A stretch of DNA of 35,184 bases, taken from an archaeon (GTDB lineage: Archaea > Nanobdellota > Nanobdellia > Woesearchaeales > GW2011-AR9). The notes below the pieces were generated by a model. That model was not told where the DNA came from. It was given only the letters and a program-made list of their open reading frames with translations, and searched no databases. Shown here in pieces: positions 24,443 through 33,828 of this stretch; within the stretch, counting starts at the first letter, position 1, and every line of letters begins with the position of its first letter. Where the stretch lies: assembly GCA_002688265.1 (NCBI GenBank), contig NZCK01000002.1, positions 8,091 through 43,274 of the forward strand, in the 5' to 3' direction. A program made the translations under genes and the position numbers.

Positions 24443-27424
24443 ATGGATTACCAGAAAAAAACAAATGTAATGAGACTGATTGACATCTTAGAGCAGAGTG
24501 AGCACCGTAACGAAGTTCGTTTGCAAGAAAATCAAGAGTTGGAAGCAAAAATTCCAAGAGTTGATTATATGTCAGGTTTTGCTTATCGAGTACTTGCTAG
24601 ACAAAATGATAGTTTAGCTCTGCTCCTGAAACCAGATAATGTGGCAAAAGAAGTGAATGCTAAGGCATTTTCAAAGTTACGAGCCAAAGACAAAGTCATC
24701 GGTAAATTTATGGACCAAATGGAACAAGTAATTTCACCTGTTACGGCTCTAGATAAAACTCATTTTGTACATGCAGACCCTGCTGTTTGGAATTTTGTTT
24801 CTAAAAGAGAAGAAAAAGATGGAAAACTAGAAGACAGAGTAATGCTTACTGACTGGGAACGCTCACACGTCGCAGCGCAACCACAATTTTCACTTTGGAC
24901 TCTACTTTGGTCCACCATTCCCAACCCAACAGAAAGAGCAGAAGATCTTGATGACTTTTTAGAACATGCATACAAAGTACGATACAATGTTCGAGATATC
25001 AGCGATTTGAATCAAGGAGACTTTGAACAATTCAAAGACAATTATCACAGGATGGATACTTACCATAGCGTGATTAACATTACAAGGCAACTAGGGTGGC
25101 GACGACAGGCCTTAAGTGGTGACGAAAATGAAAAAGCAGCAGCTTTTACAGAAATTGCAGTACAACATTATCATCATGCCAAACAGTTGTTTGTTAAATT
25201 GGGTGCAGCTGAAGCTATAGAAAGTTTAGACAAACTAATTCAATACACTTTTCCAGAAGAGGACATCAAAGTTCTAGGACTAGATGATGCCAACTTTTAC
25301 AGAAAGCAAGTAAAACAATTACTTGGTAGACGAGATTTTGAGATTGCTGCAGCAAAGGAAGAAGAACGTCAAAAAAAGGCTGCAAGGCGCAAAGGAATCT
25401 TTAAGCGCCTAGGTTCAGCACTTCTTCCTCTTTCAATTGTGGCTGCTGCTGGCTTAGTCTATTCTGGATTAACTGGTAATGTTGATTCAAATACAACTTT
25501 GTATGAAAAAGGTACAGAGATTACAGAAAGTAGCGGATATTTCTTTGCAGATGATGCACCATTTACAATTGCAGAAAATGGTGTACAGTTTGAAATAAAT
25601 AACAGTCAAAGAACTTTGGAAATCTTGCTGGATTTAGAGCAAGATAAAAAATTGGGACCTCAAGAAATTACTACGTATGTTATTCGTGATGGGGAAAGAT
25701 ATGAATTACAAACAAGTTGGGGGACCAATTTAACTAGACGAAAAAATCTTGAAAATAAAGGAGGAACACTTAACAAAGAATTTGATATCCCTAATTGGTT
25801 AGATGATGGAGCATGGGATGTTTATGTTGAAGTAAGAGATTTTGATCAAGTACATTTTGCTAAAACTTTTGAAGATGTAGTTCTTAGTTCTCCAATTAGT
25901 CCAGAAGAAGAAGAGAGAAACAATTTTGCCAAATGTGTTTATGACACAGTGAAATTAGGTCGTCTTGATGTTTTTCCAACAACAGTGTCTCCAGGAGACG
26001 CAATTGTGGTTGATGTAGAATTATATGCAGATTATGATGCACTAGAATCTCCTTGTTTGCCAGATTCTTTAACAGGAATAATGATACTAGGAGATGGAAC
26101 AAAAATTGAGAAAGAGATGCAAATTGCAGCTGGGTTCTCAACCAATCTTGGAGACTTATCTTTAGGAAATGCTAGTTCTAAATCTTATTTTCCAACCAAT
26201 CCTTTTTCCTTTAAATTGAACTCTTTGCCATCTTATAGTCTAGGAGATGTTGACTTATACATTAGAGCAGAAACCAGAGGAAGATTCAATAGAGAAGAAC
26301 AAGAAGCAGTATTGTGGTACGGCAGTAGAAATCTTAGTTTAGATTCAGTAGAAGATTTTCCAAGAGAAGGACTGTATTTAGATGTCTTAGATGTATCAAG
26401 GTTTGATTCGCTTCCAAAACTAGATGAATGGGAGAGTAGTTCTGATACTCAAGTTACCTGCGCAGTAGGAACTGAAACACAAGGAGAAGCAGGTAGTGAG
26501 CAGGATTCTAACATTGAATGTTTTAGCATCTACGGCCCTAGTGTTGATTTAGCACAGTTTAGATATGTGATCCACACAAATGAAGGAGTTATTCTTTCTG
26601 ATCAGTTTTCTATCCAAGACATTCCAGCGTCAGCAAGACACCTGTTAGAACAAAGCGTGGAATACATTGAAGCAAGTATAGAGGAGCGTATCGAAATGGA
26701 AGATGAGATGAAACAAGAAACTCTTACAACTGCTTTTCCTTTAAAGGTCCCAGATAGTCTAGCGGACGGAGTTTACCCTTTCACAATTGAGTATAAAGTT
26801 GATGATGAATTTTTAACATTTGGAATAGCCTATGAAGGATTCATTGAAGTTGGAAAAGAAAAACCTGCACCTCAACCATTTAGTAAATTTGTGCATCACG
26901 CTATCGAAAACCCAGAGACAGTAACTTGTACATTTGAAAGTGATTATAACAATGAGAATACTAGCTTTGTAGATTCAGAGCAACTGGGTTCGCGTAGTTC
27001 ATTTCCTTGTGTTACAATGCTTAATTATCTTGAAGATCTATCGGGAGGAGAAGTTCATTTCAATTATAACTCTTCGATTGAACACCAAAGACAAATGAGA
27101 GTCAGTTCGAATGATAGAAGTACCCAGATTTTAGTTGGGAGTTGTGAAGACTTTTCTCATTTACTAGATCTAGATGCTAATTCCAACATTGCAGAACATT
27201 TTGGAATCTTAGATACAGAAGGTTGGGAAGCACCATTCAATCATCCGGCAGGATTAGAACTAAGAGTTGCAAAATCTTATAGAACTGGTGATCGCAACTT
27301 CCTTTTCTTATGTTCTGATAGGTTAACAAAATATGATTTAGCAAGAACTCTTGTAAATTTTGACATAGAAAACTCTGACCATACTGTGCTTAGAATTCAA
27401 GGAGATAATGCAGAAATAGAATAG
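24443..27424 (+). CDS. APH-like kinase C-lobe + TM helix + large predicted extracytoplasmic region
   Basis: HFVHADPAVWNFV (HxDxxxxN), VMLTDWERSHVAAQPQFSLWTLLW (DWE), KKAARRKGIFKRLGSALLPLSIVAAAGLVYSGL (positive-inside TM), beta-rich C-terminal ~640 aa. Confidence 0.7.
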   Translation: MDYQKKTNVMRLIDILEQSEHRNEVRLQENQELEAKIPRVDYMSGFAYRVLARQNDSLALLLKPDNVAKEVNAKAFSKLRAKDKVIGKFMDQMEQVISPVTALDKTHFVHADPAVWNFVSKREEKDGKLEDRVMLTDWERSHVAAQPQFSLWTLLWSTIPNPTERAEDLDDFLEHAYKVRYNVRDISDLNQGDFEQFKDNYHRMDTYHSVINITRQLGWRRQALSGDENEKAAAFTEIAVQHYHHAKQLFVKLGAAEAIESLDKLIQYTFPEEDIKVLGLDDANFYRKQVKQLLGRRDFEIAAAKEEERQKKAARRKGIFKRLGSALLPLSIVAAAGLVYSGLTGNVDSNTTLYEKGTEITESSGYFFADDAPFTIAENGVQFEINNSQRTLEILLDLEQDKKLGPQEITTYVIRDGERYELQTSWGTNLTRRKNLENKGGTLNKEFDIPNWLDDGAWDVYVEVRDFDQVHFAKTFEDVVLSSPISPEEEERNNFAKCVYDTVKLGRLDVFPTTVSPGDAIVVDVELYADYDALESPCLPDSLTGIMILGDGTKIEKEMQIAAGFSTNLGDLSLGNASSKSYFPTNPFSFKLNSLPSYSLGDVDLYIRAETRGRFNREEQEAVLWYGSRNLSLDSVEDFPREGLYLDVLDVSRFDSLPKLDEWESSSDTQVTCAVGTETQGEAGSEQDSNIECFSIYGPSVDLAQFRYVIHTNEGVILSDQFSIQDIPASARHLLEQSVEYIEASIEERIEMEDEMKQETLTTAFPLKVPDSLADGVYPFTIEYKVDDEFLTFGIAYEGFIEVGKEKPAPQPFSKFVHHAIENPETVTCTFESDYNNENTSFVDSEQLGSRSSFPCVTMLNYLEDLSGGEVHFNYNSSIEHQRQMRVSSNDRSTQILVGSCEDFSHLLDLDANSNIAEHFGILDTEGWEAPFNHPAGLELRVAKSYRTGDRNFLFLCSDRLTKYDLARTLVNFDIENSDHTVLRIQGDNAEIE

Positions 27425-27460
27425 ATTAGAAAAGTGGTTGCTTAAGTTAGGTGTAAAAAA

Positions 27461-28165
27461 ATGACAGAAAGAAAAATCAAAGCAATATTATCAGATGCAG
27501 GAGGGATCTTATTTGATGATCGGCCGTACAAAGTCAAAGAATATCTTTTTGTCAGAGACTTTATGGATGTTAGTTATAGAGAATTTATGGATGAGTTCCA
27601 TCTGCTTCGTAACAAAGCCCAACAGATTGAAGGTTACTCAAAAGTTGACGCATTGAAAGAATATTTAGATATACATGACTTATCTGAACATTTTCCAAAA
27701 TATGCAGCATACGCAGCAGAGTACGATGCAAAACATTTCGGAAAACCAGAACAATTAGTTAAAGATGGAGTGATAAAAACTCTGCAAGGTTTGCAAGAAG
27801 AAGGAATTGATTTTATTGTTCTTACCGACTCAACTAGACCACTTTCTCAACATCGAAGTGAAGTTTTTGATCCTGCTGGATTGAGTCCATACATCACTGC
27901 ATTTTACTCATCAAAAGAATTAGGTGTGAAAAAACCAGCTGCAGAATTCTTTCAATATGTTTTAGATGAAAAACAATTATCTCCTGACGAAGTACTCTGG
28001 GTCGCTCACGATTTAGATGAAATCATTGGAGGTTACGAATTTGGATTTGTTGTCGCAGCAGTAAACTACAATCCCGATCTCGAGGAGAGTGGAGAATTAG
28101 ATCAAATCAAAGATAACGGATATCTGCTTAATCATTTTAGAGATCTGCTCACTTTGGTTGAATAG
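27461..28165 (+). CDS. HAD superfamily hydrolase
   Basis: AILSDAGGILFDD (motif I-like), FIVLTDSTRP (motif II), LGVKKPAAEFFQYVL (motif III), VAHDLDEIIGGYEFGF (motif IV). Confidence 0.85.
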   Translation: MTERKIKAILSDAGGILFDDRPYKVKEYLFVRDFMDVSYREFMDEFHLLRNKAQQIEGYSKVDALKEYLDIHDLSEHFPKYAAYAAEYDAKHFGKPEQLVKDGVIKTLQGLQEEGIDFIVLTDSTRPLSQHRSEVFDPAGLSPYITAFYSSKELGVKKPAAEFFQYVLDEKQLSPDEVLWVAHDLDEIIGGYEFGFVVAAVNYNPDLEESGELDQIKDNGYLLNHFRDLLTLVE

Positions 28166-29045
28166 AGAATGAGATATTGTTAATCTTCTCAACAGCTTGC
28201 ATAATAAAAGCTACAGATTGAAGCTCATTGGATTTAGCCTTTAGTAATAATTTGTTAAGCTTTTCTACTATTACTAATTGAACATTACGAAACTCTACAA
28301 TCCCTTCTAAACTTGGTTTTTTATACAACAAAGTAAACTGAGAATAAAAATCAAATAAAATATTGAGTGCCAACTGAATTGTCTGAGAGCTAAGCTTGTG
28401 CTCTTGAATTTGAGAGGTAATTCGTTTTATGTCGTCACTAATTTGTTCTAATGACCAAATAGTAATATATGAAAAAGCATTTTCAGTGAAATTGTTGGAA
28501 CCTCGTTTGTTGATTACCCTCTCACAAAAAATTCCTAATTTGTCAATGTTGAAATCTAATTCACGGACGTATTCTAAACGCTCAAATTCTTTACTATCAA
28601 CAACTTCTTTCAAAACTTCTAACTCATATTTAATAATTAAAAAAAGACGATTAAAGATGTTCTCAAACTCATCCTCAAAAGATGTGGAAATGTTCCTCAA
28701 AACACAGTGTTTCTCTCCTTGTTCAACTATTTCAAAACCCACTAACAAAGGGATTGCCTTTTGAATTTTTTTGAAGCAAGCTGGATCTTTGTAAGTTAAT
28801 TCGATTTGATCATAACCAAAACGATAAGGGGTTGTGATATGACGCTTAAGGAATAGTTCTACTTTTGGCAAAGTAATACTAATTGATTTGCCCTTTACAA
28901 TTGATTCAGTACTAACCATTAGAGAATTACCCTGCTCTTCTAATTCTAAGTATGAACCTTGCTGCAAAGCATATTTGCGAAACCAAGCACTAGGTAAACT
29001 CACCACATAAGTTGACTTCCCTAATTTGATTATTTTTCGTTTCAT
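28149..29045 (-). CDS. AbrB-domain/PhoU-like regulator
   Basis: MKRKIIKLGKSTYVVSLPSAWFRKYALQQGSYLELEEQG (AbrB/SpoVT-like) followed by an all-helical PhoU-like region. Confidence 0.82.
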   Translation of the reverse strand: MKRKIIKLGKSTYVVSLPSAWFRKYALQQGSYLELEEQGNSLMVSTESIVKGKSISITLPKVELFLKRHITTPYRFGYDQIELTYKDPACFKKIQKAIPLLVGFEIVEQGEKHCVLRNISTSFEDEFENIFNRLFLIIKYELEVLKEVVDSKEFERLEYVRELDFNIDKLGIFCERVINKRGSNNFTENAFSYITIWSLEQISDDIKRITSQIQEHKLSSQTIQLALNILFDFYSQFTLLYKKPSLEGIVEFRNVQLVIVEKLNKLLLKAKSNELQSVAFIMQAVEKINNISFSIQPK

Positions 29046-29047
29046 AC

Positions 29048-29118
29048 CATAAGGTTAATAGTACAAGTATAATAATCTTTCGTTTTCCTTATATCCTTAA
29101 GAAATATATAATCCTTAT
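29048..29118. promoter_or_regulatory. Clustered CCTTAT/ATAAGG motifs in divergent intergenic region
   Basis: CATAAGG 29048-29054, TCCTTAT 29086-29092, TCCTTAA 29094-29100, TCCTTAT 29112-29118. Confidence 0.45.
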
Positions 29119-29158
29119 GTATAAAATATAAGTATTTTGTTGTTCATTTCCAGTAGTA

Positions 29159-29473
29159 ATGAATCCTGGACTAGAAAGAATTTTAAAAAGTATAAGGGGT
29201 GTTAAGAAGCTAAAAGAAGTAGACATCCCTAGCGTTAGAAGTGAAGTTATCGATATAACCCAATACTTGAATCCTAAACAAGACGAAGTTCGGAGCTACA
29301 GGCCACACAAAGTTACAGTAAAAGGAGTAGATTATATTGCCTGTGATGCAAAGTCAATCAATCGTCAAATGAACCAACGTGGTAGAGGAGATTATAGACA
29401 TTTATTCACACCACAAGGAGAATACGTTGGGATTGCAGTCCATGCTCACAAAGGCTACAAGAAAGTTGCATGA
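29159..29473 (+). CDS. Hypothetical protein
   Basis: 104 aa ORF, basic C-terminus, divergent from the AbrB-PhoU gene with TATA-like ATAAAATATA upstream. Confidence 0.6.
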   Translation: MNPGLERILKSIRGVKKLKEVDIPSVRSEVIDITQYLNPKQDEVRSYRPHKVTVKGVDYIACDAKSINRQMNQRGRGDYRHLFTPQGEYVGIAVHAHKGYKKVA

Positions 29474-29495
29474 TTTTTCTTTTTTAACATTTCAT

Positions 29496-29526
29496 TAAGG
29501 ATCCTTATATCTCTTAGGGATAAGGA
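29496..29526. promoter_or_regulatory. Palindrome and inverted repeat with the same motif upstream of 29556
   Basis: TAAGGATCCTTA (29496-29507) and TCCTTAT (29502-29508)/ATAAGGA (29520-29526). Confidence 0.5.
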
Positions 29527-29555
29527 CTATTAATTAATATGAGATATATTTCTTT

Positions 29556-31049
29556 ATGGTAGATACTATTCCTAGTGAGCTCTATCAAAGAGCCAAAGAT
29601 TGGACCTTCCAAGAGATTATTGCTAGAAGACTTCCTGGCAAAGATGGAATTCCTGCACGGGTTTCTAAATTTAATAGAGATTTTCGTTTGGCTTTTCGCT
29701 TAGAAGGCTTAGATCCAGTAGCCATTACTGCTAGAATGAAAAGTGAAGGGTTGTTGAGAATTCACCCTGCAAAGCACAGAGCAGATGTTTGGTTGTTTCC
29801 AACACAAATTGGTTTAGATTGTGCTAATTTAGAAGATTTGGTAGGAGAACAAAAACAGGAATTTGATGGAGAAGAAAGTAGTGAAGACAAAAGAAAAAAT
29901 TATACTCACAAAACTGAAAGCAGATTTCCAAACTATGATTATCCTGCCAAAAATAGTTGGCGAGAAAACTGGATAAGATTTTTAGGATCTAATTTGTCTG
30001 TTGGACCAAATACAAGGATTCTAACTTTCTTGGCACCACAAGCATTAGAATTACCACAGTATGACTCTTTAGGAATTAGACGAGAAAATATTGTTTGTGT
30101 TGAAAGGGACCGAGAGTATTTTGCAACATTAGAAGATAAGCAATTAGGTGTTGATTTGCATAATACTGAGATGTCAGATTTTTTACAAAAAACAGATTGT
30201 CGGTTTGATGCAATTTTGTTAGATTACGATGGAGGAATCTCTGAAGACGTAATCAAAACTTTAGAACTGATAGTGGATAGAGGACTGCTGCGTGATCAGA
30301 GTGTCTTAGGTTTGAACTTGTTCGATCGCAGAGAAAGTGAAGAGAGAAAAATGTTGTACCTCGAACCTTTCTTAGAACAAGGGATGCCGGGATATCATTC
30401 TGCTGGAGTAAACCCCGCAAGAGATATTCTCCCCCCGACGATTACTGCTAGTCAACGGGACATGAATGGTATCAGAGATTATGGAATCACTGCAGTAGTC
30501 CTCAAATTGCTTCTTGGAAAAGATGCAACTAGAATTAATCAAAGAATGCTACAACATCTACCTTGGAAAGAGAGAGAAAGTTGGAAAGCATATATTGCTT
30601 CTGAAGCACCAAAGAGGTATGTTGATTTTATCAGAATTAACGATGAACTTCGAGAATATCTCCAAGTAGAAACTGGATCACAATGTGTTGATCCTATGCT
30701 TATGAAATTAGCAGTATTAAGTAGCTTAGAAGCTTCTAGGCCATATTTTGTAACAAAACAATTTCGCTCTCAGTACTTGACTGAAGCTAAGAATAATGGT
30801 TTTTACTCTGATTTTTTTGCACTTGATACTAGACGAGAAGACTTTAGAGTATTAGATCACAGATTACTAACTCGTTTTGCTCGAGGCCAAGAAGATTTGT
30901 GTAATTTAAGTCGAAAATGGAAGAGAACTAACTCTAGAACTAGAAAGAGGATTAGTCACCAAATTAGAGGTGGCTATGATGATTTGATGTTAGCTTATGA
31001 TGGATTCTTCGTTGGAGAACATATCCCAGAGAGAGCAAGAATCTTGTAA
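29556..31049 (+). CDS. Hypothetical protein with Rossmann/methyltransferase-like core
   Basis: NTRILTFLAPQALELPQYDSLGIRRENIVCVERDREYFATLEDK ... FDAILLDYDGGI. Confidence 0.5.
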   Translation: MVDTIPSELYQRAKDWTFQEIIARRLPGKDGIPARVSKFNRDFRLAFRLEGLDPVAITARMKSEGLLRIHPAKHRADVWLFPTQIGLDCANLEDLVGEQKQEFDGEESSEDKRKNYTHKTESRFPNYDYPAKNSWRENWIRFLGSNLSVGPNTRILTFLAPQALELPQYDSLGIRRENIVCVERDREYFATLEDKQLGVDLHNTEMSDFLQKTDCRFDAILLDYDGGISEDVIKTLELIVDRGLLRDQSVLGLNLFDRRESEERKMLYLEPFLEQGMPGYHSAGVNPARDILPPTITASQRDMNGIRDYGITAVVLKLLLGKDATRINQRMLQHLPWKERESWKAYIASEAPKRYVDFIRINDELREYLQVETGSQCVDPMLMKLAVLSSLEASRPYFVTKQFRSQYLTEAKNNGFYSDFFALDTRREDFRVLDHRLLTRFARGQEDLCNLSRKWKRTNSRTRKRISHQIRGGYDDLMLAYDGFFVGEHIPERARIL

Positions 31050-31087
31050 TTTAATGAGATTAAATAAACATATGGAGTGATAAAAAA

Positions 31088-31912
31088 ATGGCAACACTAC
31101 ACCAACAAAACAATGAACTACAAAGAGATTTAGCACGAGAAGAATTAGAAGAATCTTATAAAACACTAACTTTACTAGATAATAATGCTTCATACAAAAG
31201 AGCATTAAAAAGCGTAGAAACCCTACTTACCCAACTCGAAGGTTGCACTACCCTTTCCACACAGATTAAAAAACTTAGAGATGAAGCCCTAGAATCAAGA
31301 GGAGAATTACGTAACTTGCTGGATCAATCAGAAGCAGAACGTCAAGGGGAATGTTCTATTGATCTAATCGTTAATCAAACTGATGACTACACAGATTTAA
31401 TTTTGCCAGTAAAAACTACACCTGAGATAGAAACAGGAGGTTTGTTAGCTTTAGTTAGAGATTATTGTCAAGATAAATTAAATGAAACTTATGGTGTTGA
31501 TGAAGAACTTAGCTTTGAAGGTTATATGGTCCTTAGGATGCCAGAAGATATTAGCAGAAAAGATTTAGCAAGAACTATGACTCGCGGAGCACCAGAAGTT
31601 CTTGGAGGAAGTGCAAATAACTCTCAAGTATACTTACGTGTAGCTTCCAACTTTTGTTTTGATTATGGGCCAGCAGGTACTCAAAGTGAAGATTCACTTG
31701 GATTAGGAAATTCATCTGAGGAAGATGGCAGACCAAAGCTACCACATGGAGACACGTTAACCAGAGAGCAAGCAATAGATCTTCTTAGAGGAGGATACAG
31801 TGCTAAAGAGTTAGGTGTTACGTTCCCTCAAACAAACCCTTTGGGCGAAGTGAAAAGTGTTCAAAGGATTGCTGGATGGTATAGCGCACTTAGTAAGAAA
31901 CAGTATGATTAG
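31088..31912 (+). CDS. Hypothetical protein, N-terminal coiled coil
   Basis: 274 aa, 39 bp after 29556..31049 on the same strand; N-terminus rich in E/L/Q heptad-like sequence. Confidence 0.6.
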   Translation: MATLHQQNNELQRDLAREELEESYKTLTLLDNNASYKRALKSVETLLTQLEGCTTLSTQIKKLRDEALESRGELRNLLDQSEAERQGECSIDLIVNQTDDYTDLILPVKTTPEIETGGLLALVRDYCQDKLNETYGVDEELSFEGYMVLRMPEDISRKDLARTMTRGAPEVLGGSANNSQVYLRVASNFCFDYGPAGTQSEDSLGLGNSSEEDGRPKLPHGDTLTREQAIDLLRGGYSAKELGVTFPQTNPLGEVKSVQRIAGWYSALSKKQYD

Positions 31913-31938
31913 AGAAATATTAATTTAGAATAATTTTC

Positions 31939-33426
31939 TTAGTTAGATTTTTCTTTTTCTTCTCTTTCTTCTTTTTCTTTCTTTAACTCTTCCCCCCTCT
32001 TTGCCTCTTTCTCTTCTTTTAATTTTTGCCGTCTTAGTTTGGCTTCTTCTTTTGCTTTTTGTTTCTCTTCCCAATCCTTTTGCTCTAAATGTTTCTTGTA
32101 CTTAATGATAGAATAATTAACTGGATTGTTGATTTTTGAGCAAAGATTGTCTGGTTTGCAAACTTGCAGAGCAGGATAGTAACCCTCATTAGCACAGTTA
32201 GGGGGAAGTTTAGTTTCCTTTGGATTAAAGTGAGCAAGTTGACCCAAGATGTATCCCTCCCTTAAGGGTTCAGGATTTTTCTTGTTCCATTCAAGAAGAT
32301 ATTGTTTGATGGCAAATTTAGTCCAACCTAATTTTCCTAAAAAGTTGATCAGCGAAAAAACTGCTCGTTTTTTGCCGTCCTCTAAACCGTTTAAGATTAA
32401 TTTAATACAAGGAGGGAAAAACTCTTCTTGCAAAGCTGAAGTGATTTCCACTTCTTCATAATCTTTCTCTTTTTTCTGTTTTAATGAATCACTAAGCTCA
32501 GTAAACCTTTCTTTCTCTTTACTTTTGGTTTCATAATCTAAAGATCTTTGCAAAAGAGAAGTTGCTGTAGCTCCACTTTCACAAGTTCGATCCAAAAAGG
32601 GAGCTAATGGTGCTATGAATTTGTCTGGATGGGCCATTGGTTTTTCGAATTTAAGGGTGGAGTTGATTGGAATTGGTATAGAGATTAACCCTGACTTTTC
32701 ATGTAAACTGTAAGGCATTCTGTACAGATGCCTTGAAGCTATAAGGATTGTGTCAATCTCTAAGAAACTGTCGACGTTTAATTTAGCAACTCGGTTGCCC
32801 ATTGGTCCTTTTTTGTAATAAATTAATTTGGATTCTTCCACACCTGTTTTTTCTTTAATTGTTTGGAAACTATTGCCTTCGGATTCTAAGATCTGTTTTT
32901 CCAACTCATCTTCAATGTTATCTTTAATGTAAGCTGCAATTTTTCTGGCAGCATCTGGGAATAAAAGCCTAGTTTCTACACCATTAACCTCTTTAGGAAA
33001 AGCTTCAAACGGAACTGCAATGTGGAAGCCTTTATTCCCACTGAATTTTGCTGTGACATCTTTAACACCACAATGAAGCAAGAATCTGATGATTAGGTTA
33101 GCTGAGATTTTTGAATATTCAACTTGCGCACAATCAATGTCTAAAATCAAATCCCAACCTGTTCGCATTTCCTGTAATTTCTTTTTTTGAGGACTGCCTT
33201 TGAGTTGCATTGGATCATCCCAGTGCTCTTCGCTAACGTGTAAACTAGTCATACCTCTCTTGGCTAGTTCAAGAATGTCCCTTGGGTAATGAAGTGTGTC
33301 TGGTCTCTTTCCAAAACCCTGATTGTAACGTGCTGCCACTTCTTTGTCTTGAGAGAATTGAAGAATTAACTCTTGAATATCTTTTCGTTTGTAGTATCTT
33401 AAGCAAGTTCCTTTGTCAAGTGGCAT
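31939..33426 (-). CDS. DNA primase with PriS-like catalytic core and PriL-CTD-like C-terminus in one chain
   Basis: WDLILDIDC (DxD), TAKFSGNKGFHIAVP, SRHLYRMPYSLHEKSGLISIPI; then FFPPCIKLILNGLEDGKKRAVFSLINFLGKLGW ... KLPPNCANEGYYPALQVCKPDNLC (four-Cys Fe-S-type). Confidence 0.88.
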   Translation of the reverse strand: MPLDKGTCLRYYKRKDIQELILQFSQDKEVAARYNQGFGKRPDTLHYPRDILELAKRGMTSLHVSEEHWDDPMQLKGSPQKKKLQEMRTGWDLILDIDCAQVEYSKISANLIIRFLLHCGVKDVTAKFSGNKGFHIAVPFEAFPKEVNGVETRLLFPDAARKIAAYIKDNIEDELEKQILESEGNSFQTIKEKTGVEESKLIYYKKGPMGNRVAKLNVDSFLEIDTILIASRHLYRMPYSLHEKSGLISIPIPINSTLKFEKPMAHPDKFIAPLAPFLDRTCESGATATSLLQRSLDYETKSKEKERFTELSDSLKQKKEKDYEEVEITSALQEEFFPPCIKLILNGLEDGKKRAVFSLINFLGKLGWTKFAIKQYLLEWNKKNPEPLREGYILGQLAHFNPKETKLPPNCANEGYYPALQVCKPDNLCSKINNPVNYSIIKYKKHLEQKDWEEKQKAKEEAKLRRQKLKEEKEAKRGEELKKEKEEREEKEKSN

Positions 33427-33518
33427 GGAAAGTTTAGGGTTGTTTGGGTTTAAAATGATTATGGTAATTAAGAAATTTAAATTATTAGATCAAAAGTAAA
33501 CAAAATTAGAAGAAAATA

Positions 33519-33788
33519 TTACAACTTAGCTGCTTGCTTTGCAAAGTCTTTGCTCATCTTCTGAATTGATTTTAGAGCTTCTTTCACTGCTTTTCTAGGT
33601 TCAACGCCTTTGGTTTCAACTTGAAATTTAGGAACACCAACCAAAGGGTGATCAATTTTGTATACTGAAATTTCAACACCTTTAACATTACGAATTTCTT
33701 CTTTTAGCAAATTGCAAAAGGTGTGGGTTTCTCCTTCTATGCTGAAGACCATTTTGGTCTTTGTTTCTTCAACAACTGTAAGTTTCAT
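33519..33788 (-). CDS. rpoL: DNA-directed RNA polymerase subunit L
   Basis: MVFSIEGETHTFCNLLKEEIRNVKGVEISVYKIDHPLVGVPKFQVETKGVEPRKAVKEAL. Confidence 0.95.
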   Translation of the reverse strand: MKLTVVEETKTKMVFSIEGETHTFCNLLKEEIRNVKGVEISVYKIDHPLVGVPKFQVETKGVEPRKAVKEALKSIQKMSKDFAKQAAKL

Positions 33789-33828
33789 GTTATTCGATAT
33801 TTTTATGACTGTTTATAAATCTTTCCCG

